A stretch of DNA of 6,350 nucleotides, taken from positions 1 to 6,350 of the forward strand of contig JAKAOE010000122.1 in the NCBI GenBank assembly GCA_021823305.1. Direction: 5' to 3'. The notes beneath the pieces are model-generated. The model was given only the letters and a program-made list of their open reading frames with translations. It made no database searches and was not told the DNA's origin. Position numbers and translations under genes: made by a program. Origin of the DNA: Acidobacteriota bacterium (GTDB taxonomy: Bacteria; Acidobacteriota; Terriglobia; Terriglobales; SCQP01). How positions within the stretch are numbered: the first letter of the stretch is position 1; each line of letters starts with the position of its first letter. Below are positions 1 to 6,350 of this stretch, piece after piece.

Positions 1-1161
1 CAGGCCGTCCTCGGCCGAGAGCGCCTGCTTGCCGAACAGGTCGCGCAGCTCCTGCAGCAGGCTATAGACGCCGGCTCCGTCTTTGCGCGGAAACAGCCGG
101 CACTCGATCTCCGGATGCGCCGCCTGCACCTCGGCCAGCTCCAGCGGGCTGTCGTCCACGAACACCACGGCGTCGGCGGCGATGTTCCAGGCCTGCAGAA
201 TCCGGCCGACCGACTGCGACTTCGGGCCCCAGTTGGCCTCGATGGGGAAGACCTGCTGCTGCGGCAGCAGCAGGTTGCGGGTGCGGAACGCCTCCTCCAC
301 CAACGCCGCGTCGTTCTTGCTGGCCACGGCCACAAGCACGCCGGCTTCCGCCAGTGAGGCGAGCAGTTGCTGGTAGAGTCCGTGCGGCTGGGCGTGATGC
401 TCCAAATCCCAGGCGACGGCCGCCACGCCAACGTCGCCCAGGATGCCGCTCCACAGCGTGTCGTCAAGGTCGGTGATCAGCCCTTTCTTGGGCGACGGGT
501 TGCGCAGCGCGCGCGCCAGCAGGCCGGCGAGCGCGTCGGCATGCGCCAGGCTGTAGGGGAACCCGGCTGCCAGCTCCGAGCGGACGTCGAAGCGCGCGGC
601 CTGGGGCGAAACCTGGTCAAGCCGCTGCGCGCTCAGCAACCGCACCCCCGGCGAGGCGGCGAGCCGGGCGCCGAGTTCCGCCACGATTTGCCGCAACCCG
701 GCCTCGAAGGCGCTGGTCTGCCACCCCGGGGCGAAGGCGAGCGGCGGCAACGGTAGCGTGGGCAGCGCCGCCGCCACCGGCCGGGTCGCCGCCACCGCCT
801 CCACCAGCCCGGCGAGGCGCTGGCCCTGCTCGCGCGCGTGGCTGCCGATGTCCTCCAGTAACCGCGGTGACCAGCCCCCGAGCGCGCGAATACCGAGGCG
901 CGGGTCGAGATCGGACCACTCGATCAGGCAGATGGCGGCATCGCCGGGCGCCCGCCGGGCGCGCTCCAGGTTGCCGGCCAGGTCGCCGAAGCGGCCGGTC
1001 GCCACCTGCGGCGTGTGCTGCGGAAACGCCTGCCGCAAATGGGCCTCCAGAAAGGTGAGCAGGTGCAGAGGCGTGAACCCGCAGGCAAGCTCGAGCCGCA
1101 GCGGCGTGGTTGCGCCGGGGCTGCCAGCTTCCGCCAGGGTAAGCGCTTCAGCCAGTTTCAT
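1..1161 (-). CDS. FkbH-like HAD-IIIC family protein, 3' end cut by window edge
   Basis: The reading frame is open from an ATG at 1161 down to base 1 (387 codons, no stop), so the C-terminus lies outside the window. Residues 1-220 form an N-terminal region resembling that of FkbH proteins, with a conserved-looking EWSDLDPRLG stretch near 81-90. A HAD domain follows. Motif I is DLDDTLW at 231-237 (Asp231 nucleophile, Asp233), motif II is Ser281 in VASKND, motif III is Lys314 in WGPKS, and motif IV is Asp336-Asp337 in VFVDDSPLE. All HAD catalytic positions are present. The start is set by AGGAG seven bases upstream. FkbH relatives in polyketide pathways take a glyceryl group from 1,3-bisphosphoglycerate and load it on an acyl carrier protein. 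Here the neighbours are polysaccharide genes, so acyl or glyceryl modification of a sugar polymer is an inference. A plain HAD phosphatase is the alternative. Family assignment is firm; substrate is unknown. Confidence 0.9.
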   Translation of the reverse strand, partial: MKLAEALTLAEAGSPGATTPLRLELACGFTPLHLLTFLEAHLRQAFPQHTPQVATGRFGDLAGNLERARRAPGDAAICLIEWSDLDPRLGIRALGGWSPRLLEDIGSHAREQGQRLAGLVEAVAATRPVAAALPTLPLPPLAFAPGWQTSAFEAGLRQIVAELGARLAASPGVRLLSAQRLDQVSPQAARFDVRSELAAGFPYSLAHADALAGLLARALRNPSPKKGLITDLDDTLWSGILGDVGVAAVAWDLEHHAQPHGLYQQLLASLAEAGVLVAVASKNDAALVEEAFRTRNLLLPQQQVFPIEANWGPKSQSVGRILQAWNIAADAVVFVDDSPLELAEVQAAHPEIECRLFPRKDGAGVYSLLQELRDLFGKQALSAEDGL

Positions 1162-1168
1162 CGCGATT

Positions 1169-1173
1169 CTCCT
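1169..1173 (-). promoter_or_regulatory. Shine-Dalgarno for the fkbH-like gene
   Basis: The minus strand reads AGGAG (extended AGGAGAAT), seven bases before the ATG at 1161. It supports that start. It lies just downstream of a GC-rich inverted repeat in the same 45-base gap. Confidence 0.75.
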
Positions 1174-1177
1174 GCGC

Positions 1178-1200
1178 TGCCGGCCATAGGCCGGCCGGCA
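1178..1200 (-). other. GC-rich intergenic hairpin between the TPR gene and the fkbH-like gene
   Basis: TGCCGGCC (1178-1185) is the exact reverse complement of GGCCGGCA (1193-1200), giving an 8-bp stem with a 7-base loop. An alternative fold pairs 1179-1185 with 1189-1195 around a 3-base loop. In the transcript the stem starts six bases after the TPR gene stop codon and ends four bases before AGGAG. No U-tract follows, so it is not a typical intrinsic terminator. A role in mRNA processing, stability or translation is inference. Chance pairing in GC-rich DNA is possible. Confidence 0.45.
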
Positions 1201-1206
1201 TGCGAG

Positions 1207-3501
1207 CTAATTGCGCAGCATCTGCTGGACGCCGCCCTGCTTCGCCAGGCTTTGGTCCAGCTTGATCGCTTCCAGGAGCTGCGCGCGCCCGGCCTGCTTC
1301 TGCCCGGCGCGGTAGAGCGCGGTGCCGAGATGCAGGCGGAAGTCGGCGGTCTTCGGCTGGCTGGCCACCGCCTGCTGCAGCAGCGGGATGGCCATCTGGT
1401 ACACGTTCTCCTGCACGTAGACCCAGCCCAGCGTGTCGTTGACGTTGGCGATGCTGGGCAGGGCGCGCTTGGCGCGCTGCGCCAGCACCAGCGCCTGGTT
1501 GAGGTTCTTGCCCTCGTCGGTGTAGATCGAGGCCAGATTGTTGTCGGCCACGCCGTTGTTGGGGTCAATCGCGATGGCGTGCTGGTAGGCCGCCACCGCT
1601 TCGTCGCGGTGGTTCAATTGCTCGTCCAGCATGCCCAGCAGCGTCCACAGGCCGGCGCTTTGCGGGTTGTTCTGCGCCGCCTTGGTGAACTGCACCCACG
1701 CTTGCGGGAAGGCGTTCTCCTGGGCGTAGAGCGTCCCCAGCAGCACGTAGGTGTTGAAGTTATGCGGATCCTGGCGCAGCGAGGTCCGCAACGCCGCTTC
1801 CGCGAGCCCGTTCTGTTTGGTTTCCACGTAGGCCCGGGCCAGGTTGTCGTTGATCACCGCCAGTTGCGCCGGCTGGGCGTGCGCCGCGGTCGCGGCGGCG
1901 AGCGCCGCCTGGAGGCTCGGCACCAGCTTGGCCGTCTTGCCGGTGGCCTGCAGCAGCGTGGCCTCGCCGGTAACCGCGTTCGCGTCGGTCGGATCCAACT
2001 GCAGCGCCTGGGCGAACGCGCGCTGCGCGTCCGGGAATCGCCGTTGCGCCAGGTACACGTAGCCGAGATGGTCGGGGCCCAGCGGCGACTTGGGGTTGAG
2101 CGCGATGTAGCGCTGGAAGGCGGCCTCGGCGGCGGCATACTGGCCCAGGTTGGCCAGCGCGCTGCCGGCGAAGAAGTAGCCTTCCGGGCGCGCCGGCGCC
2201 AGCGTCTGCATCGTCTTCGCATAGGACAGCGCGGACTGCGAATCGCCCTTGTTGAGCAGCAATTCCGCCATCGCCGACTGCGCGTTGTAGTTCTTGCCGT
2301 CGAGCCGCACCGCCTGCTGGAAGCTGTCCTCCGCCCGGTCGAGCTGATTTTCCTGCACGTAGGCCTGCCCCTGCTCGAACGCCACCGTCGAGAGGTTGGG
2401 GTCGAGGCGCTGCGCCGCGGCCAGCGTATTCAGCGCCTGCGGGGTCTGGCGCTGCTGCAACTGGATGCCGGCGAGCATGACCAGCGCGTCCACGTCGTTG
2501 GGCTCGTCCTTGATCAGGGAGTTGAGCACGTCCGTGGCCTGCTTCAGGTGTTTGCCCTGCAGTTCGATCTGGGCCCACTGTTCGCGCGCCTGGGTGAAGC
2601 TCGGCGCCTGTTTGGCCAGGGACTGGTCAATCGCCAGCGCCTGTTCGGGTTTGCCCTCGGCCGCATAGAACGACGCCAGCGCGAAGCGCGCCGGGGCGGA
2701 GTTGTGCTGCAAGTCCACCAGCTTGCGGTACAGCGGCTCGGCGTCGGCGAAGCGCCGCTGCAGGAACAGGTAGTTGGCGTACGCCTGGAGCGCGGAGACC
2801 GACTTGGGGTTGGCGGCGACGTTGGCGCGGTAGGCGGCCTCGGCCCCGGCGGCGTTGCCCTGGGCGGCGAACAGGCCGGCCATGTCGTTGCGCGCCGCCA
2901 CCGAATGCGGATCGAGCGCGATCGCCTGTTCGAACTGCTGCTGCGCCAGTTGGGGCTGGCGCTGCGTGGCGTAGAGGATGCCCAGGCTAAGGCGGGCGGG
3001 GATGTACTTCGGCACGCGCTGCACCAGCGCTTGCAACTGCTGCACCGCATCGGCGGCGTTGCCCTGCGCGGCCGCGACGTTGGCGAGCAGAATCGCGGCG
3101 TCGGGGTCGCCGGGATGCTTGGCGAGGTCGGCGTTGGCGGCGGCGATGGCCTTGGGCCACTGCCGCGCCACCAGGTAGAACTCGGCCACCGCCAGTTGCG
3201 CCTTCTGGTAATCCGGCTTCAGGCTGAGCGCGCGATTGAAGGCGTAGAAAGCGGACTGGTACTGCTCATTGCGGGTGTACGCCTGCCCCAGGTCGTACTC
3301 CAGCTCGGCCGAGTTGGGGTTCAACTGCAGCGCGTTGCGGTACTGGATGATGGCCTCGGGATAGCTCTGCTCCGCCATGTAGGATTTGGCGCTGGCCTGA
3401 TACTGGGCCAGGCGCTGCGCCTTGCTGGCGCATCCGGCCGCCAGCAGGCCGCAGACGCCGACGGCGCCGATCAGGGCGAAGGTGCGGATGGATTGCTTCA
3501 T
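1207..3501 (-). CDS. TPR-repeat lipoprotein of a polysaccharide/PEP-CTERM-type locus (PrsT-like)
   Basis: The 764-residue product starts MKQSIRTFALIG. It has a lipoprotein signal peptide with a hydrophobic core at about 7-22 and a lipobox LAAGC ending at Cys24. Residues +1 and +2 after the Cys are Ala and Ser, so there is no Asp inner-membrane retention signal. From about residue 33 to the end the protein is nearly continuous TPR: I count about 21 units of roughly 34 residues, many with the typical ALxLxPxxxx ending (for example NALQLNPNSAE, ALSLKPDYQK, AIAIDPNNGV). No other domain is visible. TPR solenoids bind proteins, so it is probably an envelope scaffold for polymer assembly or export (inference). 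It resembles the PEP-CTERM-associated TPR lipoprotein PrsT but is shorter than the roughly 900 residues I recall for that family. An upstream in-frame ATG at 3567 is rejected because it would put a charged, Pro-rich segment before the signal peptide. GGAGG stands 11 bases before the chosen ATG. Confidence 0.9.
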   Translation of the reverse strand: MKQSIRTFALIGAVGVCGLLAAGCASKAQRLAQYQASAKSYMAEQSYPEAIIQYRNALQLNPNSAELEYDLGQAYTRNEQYQSAFYAFNRALSLKPDYQKAQLAVAEFYLVARQWPKAIAAANADLAKHPGDPDAAILLANVAAAQGNAADAVQQLQALVQRVPKYIPARLSLGILYATQRQPQLAQQQFEQAIALDPHSVAARNDMAGLFAAQGNAAGAEAAYRANVAANPKSVSALQAYANYLFLQRRFADAEPLYRKLVDLQHNSAPARFALASFYAAEGKPEQALAIDQSLAKQAPSFTQAREQWAQIELQGKHLKQATDVLNSLIKDEPNDVDALVMLAGIQLQQRQTPQALNTLAAAQRLDPNLSTVAFEQGQAYVQENQLDRAEDSFQQAVRLDGKNYNAQSAMAELLLNKGDSQSALSYAKTMQTLAPARPEGYFFAGSALANLGQYAAAEAAFQRYIALNPKSPLGPDHLGYVYLAQRRFPDAQRAFAQALQLDPTDANAVTGEATLLQATGKTAKLVPSLQAALAAATAAHAQPAQLAVINDNLARAYVETKQNGLAEAALRTSLRQDPHNFNTYVLLGTLYAQENAFPQAWVQFTKAAQNNPQSAGLWTLLGMLDEQLNHRDEAVAAYQHAIAIDPNNGVADNNLASIYTDEGKNLNQALVLAQRAKRALPSIANVNDTLGWVYVQENVYQMAIPLLQQAVASQPKTADFRLHLGTALYRAGQKQAGRAQLLEAIKLDQSLAKQGGVQQMLRN

Positions 3502-3512
3502 GGTGATGCTTG

Positions 3513-3517
3513 CCTCC
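3513..3517 (-). promoter_or_regulatory. Shine-Dalgarno for the TPR lipoprotein gene
   Basis: The minus strand reads GGAGG, 11 bases before the ATG at 3501, which is slightly longer than ideal spacing. Together with the signal peptide beginning right at this ATG, it decides the start against the longer in-frame option at 3567. Confidence 0.65.
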
Positions 3518-3529
3518 GGTGTCGAATCC

Positions 3530-3556
3530 GCGGCGGGCGCTTGCCGGCCCCGCCGC
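3530..3556 (-). other. GC-rich intergenic hairpin directly after the dehydrogenase stop codon
   Basis: GCGGCGGG (3530-3537) pairs perfectly with CCCGCCGC (3549-3556), giving an 8-bp all-GC stem with an 11-base loop. The first arm in the transcript begins at the base right after the TAA of the dehydrogenase gene (3557-3559). No run of U follows, so readthrough into the TPR gene is expected. It could protect the upstream mRNA from 3' decay or partly attenuate transcription (inference). It could also be chance in GC-rich DNA. Confidence 0.45.
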
Positions 3557-4909
3557 TTACAGGCCATAAATCTTGGCGCTGCGGATGCCGCGCAGCGCGT
3601 TGCGGGTGTCCACCACCAGGCGCGCCTGGCGCACGATCTGGCGGTAGTCGAAACAACTGTGGTCGGTCACGATGACCGCGCAATCGGCCTCGCGCAGCGA
3701 CTCGAGCGGCTGCGAGTCGAACTCCAGCCCCATCTCGCGCAGGTGCGGCACGTAGGGGTCGGTGTAGCGCACCTCCGCCTGTTGCCGCAGCAGGTGATGC
3801 ATGACGTCGAGCGCGGGCGACTCGCGCATGTCGTTGACGTCGCGCTTGTAGGCGATGCCGAGCACGTGCACCCGGGCGCGGCGCAGCGGCTTGCCGGCGT
3901 CGTTGAGGGCGGCCGCGATCCGCGCCACCACGTGCTCGGGCATGCGGCTGTTGATCTGCTGCGCCACTTCGATCAGCCGCGGCTCGAAGCCTTCCACCCG
4001 CGCCTTCCAGGACAGGTAGACCGGATCCACCGGAATGCAGTGGCCGCCGAGCCCGGGACCGGGATGGAAGGGCATGAACCCGAACGGCTTGGTCGAAGCG
4101 GCCTCGATCACCTCCCACACGTTCACCTTGAGCTCGCGGCAGAGCAGGGCCAGCTCGTTCACCAGGCCGATGTTGACGTTGCGGAAGGTGTTTTCCAGCA
4201 GCTTCGCCATCTCCGCCGTCTGCGCGTTGCTGACCACCATGACGCGGTCCACGCTGGCGTGATACAGCGCCTCGGCGGCGCGGCCGCAGTCGGCCGTGAC
4301 TCCGCCCACGATCTTGGGGATATTGCGCGTCTGGAAGTCGGGGTTGCCCGGATCCACGCGTTCCGGCGAGAACGCCAGGAAGAAATCCTGCCCCGCCTTC
4401 AGTCCGCCCTCGAGCAGCATCGGCAGCACCACCTCTTCCGTGGTGCCGGGGTAGGTCGTGCTCTCGAGCACCACCAGTTGGCCGCGGCGCAGCGTCGCCT
4501 GCACGCGCTCGCTGGCCCGCAGGATGAAGCTCAGGTCCGGGTCCTTGGTCTTGCGCAGCGGCGTCGGCACGCAGATCGAGATCGTGTCCATCTCCGCCAG
4601 CCGGCTCCAGTCGGTGGTCGCGCTCAGCCGCTCCTTGGCGCGCTGTTCGCGCAACTCCTCCGCCGGGACGTCGGCGATGTAGCTGTCGCCGCGCTCGATG
4701 CTGGCCACCTTCTCGGCGTCCACTTCAAACCCGGTGACACGGAATCCGGCGCGGGCGAACTCCACCGCCAGCGGCAGGCCGACGTAGCCCAGGCCGATGA
4801 CGCCGACGCGGGCTTCGCGCGAGCGCAGCTTGCGCAGCAGTTCGGGCAGGGCCGAGGCGGCGGGCGTCGCGGGGGCGGAGGAAGCGGGGGGGGTGAGAGT
4901 GGCTGCCAT
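3557..4909 (-). CDS. wbpA: UDP-N-acetyl-D-glucosamine 6-dehydrogenase-like nucleotide sugar dehydrogenase
   Basis: This 450-residue cytoplasmic enzyme of the UDP-glucose/GDP-mannose dehydrogenase family uses NAD+ to oxidise C6 of a nucleotide sugar to a carboxylate in two steps. An Ala/Pro-rich leader of about 30 residues precedes the Rossmann dinucleotide motif GLGYVGLP (39-46). Other family signatures are STTYPGTT (150-157), FSPERVDPGN (180-189), the central helix around KLLENTFRNVN (236-246) and the active-site GPGLGGHCIPVDP with catalytic Cys291. The C-terminal substrate domain (about 345-450) contains GIAYKRDVNDMRESPA, including the conserved Lys355. The GGHCIPVDPVYLSWKA form is what I know from WbpA/TviB-type enzymes acting on UDP-GlcNAc or UDP-GalNAc, rather than UDP-glucose dehydrogenases; exact substrate is inference. 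It starts 23 bases after the transferase gene stop and has GGGAG six bases upstream. The product is a plausible acidic building block for the polymer made by this operon. A C8 run lies at codons 6-8. Confidence 0.93.
   Translation of the reverse strand: MAATLTPPASSAPATPAASALPELLRKLRSREARVGVIGLGYVGLPLAVEFARAGFRVTGFEVDAEKVASIERGDSYIADVPAEELREQRAKERLSATTDWSRLAEMDTISICVPTPLRKTKDPDLSFILRASERVQATLRRGQLVVLESTTYPGTTEEVVLPMLLEGGLKAGQDFFLAFSPERVDPGNPDFQTRNIPKIVGGVTADCGRAAEALYHASVDRVMVVSNAQTAEMAKLLENTFRNVNIGLVNELALLCRELKVNVWEVIEAASTKPFGFMPFHPGPGLGGHCIPVDPVYLSWKARVEGFEPRLIEVAQQINSRMPEHVVARIAAALNDAGKPLRRARVHVLGIAYKRDVNDMRESPALDVMHHLLRQQAEVRYTDPYVPHLREMGLEFDSQPLESLREADCAVIVTDHSCFDYRQIVRQARLVVDTRNALRGIRSAKIYGL
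4886..4893 (-). repeat. Homopolymeric tract of eight G (C8 in the coding strand)
   Basis: Eight consecutive G on the plus strand read as C8 in the mRNA, covering codons 6-8 (Thr-Pro-Pro) of the dehydrogenase. A slip of one base would shift the frame before the Rossmann motif, and the next in-frame Met is far downstream (residue 108). The tract is a possible slippage site, though short compared with proven phase-variable tracts. Confidence 0.6.
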
Positions 4910-4915
4910 AGGGTT

Positions 4916-4920
4916 CTCCC
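4916..4920 (-). promoter_or_regulatory. Shine-Dalgarno for the nucleotide sugar dehydrogenase gene
   Basis: The minus strand reads GGGAG, six bases before the ATG at 4909, inside the 23-base gap after the transferase stop. It supports that ATG although the same frame stays open far upstream through the transferase gene. Confidence 0.7.
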
Positions 4921-4932
4921 AGGGGTGCCGCG

Positions 4933-6348
4933 TCAACGCGCGCCGCGCCCCAGTGCGATGATTTTTGTGGTTTGGAACAAAATGAACAGATCGAGCCAGA
5001 CGGACAGATTCTTGATGTAAAACAGGTCGTACTCCAGCTTTTCGCGGGCATCCTCCAGGCTGGCGCCGTAATCGCGGTTGACTTGCGCCCAGCCGGTGAT
5101 GCCCGGCCGCACGCTGTGCCGCATCTCGTAATAGGGAATTTCGCGGCGGAACTCCTCCACGAACTCCGGCCGCTCCGGCCGCGGCCCGACGATGCTCATG
5201 CTGCCCTGCAGCACGTTCCAGAGCTGCGGCACTTCGTCGAGGCGGAGCTTCCGCAGCCAGCGGCCGACCCGGGTGATGCGCGGGTCCCGCGCCTGCGCCC
5301 ACACCGGCCCGCTCTGTTGTTCCGCGTCCGCCCGCATGGAGCGGAACTTGTAGATATAAAAATGGCGCCCGTTGAGGCCGACGCGCTTCTGCCGGTAGAT
5401 CACCGGCCCGCGCGACTCGAGCTTGATCGCGGCGGCGACGGCGGCCATCACCGGGCTGAGCACGAGCAGCCCCGCCGCCGCTCCCACCACGCTGGTGGCG
5501 CGCTGGTAGAAGCGCAGCCAGAAGGACTTGCGGAACCCCTCCGACAGGATGAGCCAGCTGGGCCGGACGCTGTCCAGCGACAGGCGGCCGCTGATGCGCT
5601 CCAGCAGCGTCGGGGCTTCCACGATCTGGATGCCGGCGGCGCGCGCCGCGATCAGCGGGGTGCAGGGTAGATGCCGGCGCCAATCGTCGAGCGCAAGCAC
5701 GATCCGCCGCGGCCGCTGCGCTGCGATCACCTCGCCCACCGTGTCCAGCCCGCCCAGCACCGGCACGCCGCCGCTGGCGGGCATCTCCGCATCGCTCGCC
5801 GCCGGCGCCTCCTCCGCCACCACGCCCAACAGGTTCAGCCCCAACTGCGGCCGCTGGCGCAATTCGCGCAGCAGATCCTGCGCGCGGCTGCCGCTCCCCA
5901 GCACCAGCAGGCGCTCGCCGCTGGGATAGGCCCGGTGCGCCCAGCTCATGGCGGCGTCCATCGCCCGCCGCCATCCCATCAGGATCACCAGCAGCCCGAG
6001 CACGGAGCCCACCACCAGGCCGGTGCTCATCCGCGCCTCGGGCAGCAGCCAGTAAACCAGGGCCAGGATCAGCGAGGCGATGCCCAGCGCCTGCAGCAGC
6101 TTCGCCAGCACTTCGCGCCCGGAGGCGTTGTCTTGCGGACTGTAGAGGTCGCTGTAGTGCAGGCAGACCTGGCACACGCAGGTGATCAGAATCGCTTTCA
6201 GGACGATGCCCGGTGTGGTGGCGTCGCCCGGCCAGCCGCCGTTGTTGAGCGCCACCGCCGCCGCCAGCGCCGCCAGGATCAGCAGGCTCTCGCCGATCAG
6301 CAGCACCGCCCAGCGCCGCGGAAAATATTGGTTCAGGACCTTGATCAC
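4933..6348 (-). CDS. Polyprenyl-phosphate sugar-1-phosphate transferase, EpsB/WcaJ type (XrtA/PEP-CTERM-associated subfamily)
   Basis: This 471-residue inner-membrane protein moves a sugar-1-phosphate from a UDP-sugar to undecaprenyl phosphate, the first step of a lipid-linked repeat unit. The N-terminal part has about four membrane segments (roughly 12-34, 46-63, 84-102, 107-124). A nucleotide-binding-like domain starting LVLGSGSRAQDLL (148-160) runs to about 240. The C-terminal bacterial sugar transferase domain has a hydrophobic anchor (about 287-308), YIYKFRSMRADAE (331-343), the LDEVPQLWNVL block with the Asp371-Glu372 catalytic dyad, SIVGPRPERPEF (385-396) and RPGITGWAQVN (414-424). The opening MIKVLNQYFPRRW resembles the EpsB-like transferases tied to XrtA/PEP-CTERM systems, as far as I recall. 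The start is GTG at 6348, two bases from the window edge, so its ribosome binding site cannot be seen and a start farther upstream cannot be excluded. It is the first visible gene of the operon. The sugar transferred is unknown. Confidence 0.92.
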   Translation of the reverse strand: MIKVLNQYFPRRWAVLLIGESLLILAALAAAVALNNGGWPGDATTPGIVLKAILITCVCQVCLHYSDLYSPQDNASGREVLAKLLQALGIASLILALVYWLLPEARMSTGLVVGSVLGLLVILMGWRRAMDAAMSWAHRAYPSGERLLVLGSGSRAQDLLRELRQRPQLGLNLLGVVAEEAPAASDAEMPASGGVPVLGGLDTVGEVIAAQRPRRIVLALDDWRRHLPCTPLIAARAAGIQIVEAPTLLERISGRLSLDSVRPSWLILSEGFRKSFWLRFYQRATSVVGAAAGLLVLSPVMAAVAAAIKLESRGPVIYRQKRVGLNGRHFYIYKFRSMRADAEQQSGPVWAQARDPRITRVGRWLRKLRLDEVPQLWNVLQGSMSIVGPRPERPEFVEEFRREIPYYEMRHSVRPGITGWAQVNRDYGASLEDAREKLEYDLFYIKNLSVWLDLFILFQTTKIIALGRGAR

Positions 6349-6350
6349 GA

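Noticed and set aside
83..756. Several plus- and minus-strand open frames of 80-143 codons over bases 62-1189.
   Set aside because: All overlap the FkbH-like frame, whose HAD motifs in correct order and spacing show it to be the coding one.
1178..1200. The inverted repeat as a rho-independent terminator ending the operon after the TPR gene.
   Set aside because: There is no U-tract after the stem, and a Shine-Dalgarno with a same-strand gene follows at once.
3502..3567. A longer start for the TPR lipoprotein at 3567, overlapping the dehydrogenase stop.
   Set aside because: It would put 22 charged, Pro-rich residues ahead of a textbook lipoprotein signal peptide. The ATG at 3501 has its own Shine-Dalgarno.
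1015..3675. An 886-codon open frame on the plus strand, opposite the TPR gene and overlapping both its neighbours.
   Set aside because: It mirrors the TPR gene in antisense: the product is Arg/Gly/Leu/Val-rich with a low-complexity look, has no recognisable domain, and spans two gene boundaries on the other strand. Long antisense frames are expected in GC-rich genes with G/C at third positions.
3422..5020. A 532-codon open frame on the plus strand, opposite the dehydrogenase gene.
   Set aside because: It is antisense to a firmly identified gene, with an Arg/His-rich composition, no domain, and ends running into neighbouring genes. It is a composition artefact.
4910..6175. The dehydrogenase frame stays open 422 codons upstream through the transferase gene, which could suggest a fusion protein.
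   Set aside because: That stretch translates to Arg/Ala/Gly-rich sequence without domains, while the overlapping frame encodes a complete sugar transferase. A Shine-Dalgarno and ATG at 4909 mark the true start.

Overview
This is a high-GC (roughly two-thirds G+C by eye) bacterial fragment. All four genes lie on the minus strand, read from high to low coordinates, with gaps of only 23, 55 and 45 bases. It looks like part of one operon for making and handling an extracellular polysaccharide. Three of the four genes have a good Shine-Dalgarno sequence inside the preceding gap, and I see no internal promoter or classical terminator. The fourth start lies at the window edge, so its ribosome binding site cannot be judged.

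Layout in transcription order: (1) 6348-4933, a membrane-anchored polyprenyl-phosphate sugar-1-phosphate transferase of the EpsB/WcaJ kind, whose N-terminus resembles the subfamily associated with XrtA/PEP-CTERM systems; (2) 4909-3557, a UDP-N-acetylhexosamine 6-dehydrogenase (WbpA-like); (3) 3501-1207, a 764-residue lipoprotein made almost entirely of about 21 tetratricopeptide (TPR) units; (4) 1161 to beyond base 1, an FkbH-like HAD-IIIC protein, cut by the left edge.

Proposed teamwork (inference): the dehydrogenase makes an acidic nucleotide sugar. The transferase loads the first sugar onto undecaprenyl phosphate at the inner membrane. The TPR lipoprotein serves as an assembly or export scaffold in the envelope. 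The FkbH-like protein may prepare an acyl or glyceryl group that decorates the polymer. FkbH-like enzymes are best known from polyketide pathways, so its place here is the least understood part of the window.

Organism: a lipobox-bearing TPR protein, an EpsB-like transferase and this FkbH subtype together suggest a Gram-negative, environmental, high-GC bacterium. Acidobacteriota is my best guess and a proteobacterium the alternative, but no phylogenetic marker is present and confidence is low.

Smaller signals: a GC-rich hairpin without a U-tract lies in each gap flanking the TPR gene, and an eight-base G/C run sits at codons 6-8 of the dehydrogenase. No RNA gene, CRISPR array, insertion sequence or attachment site was seen. 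No stretch over 300 bases lacks a gene.
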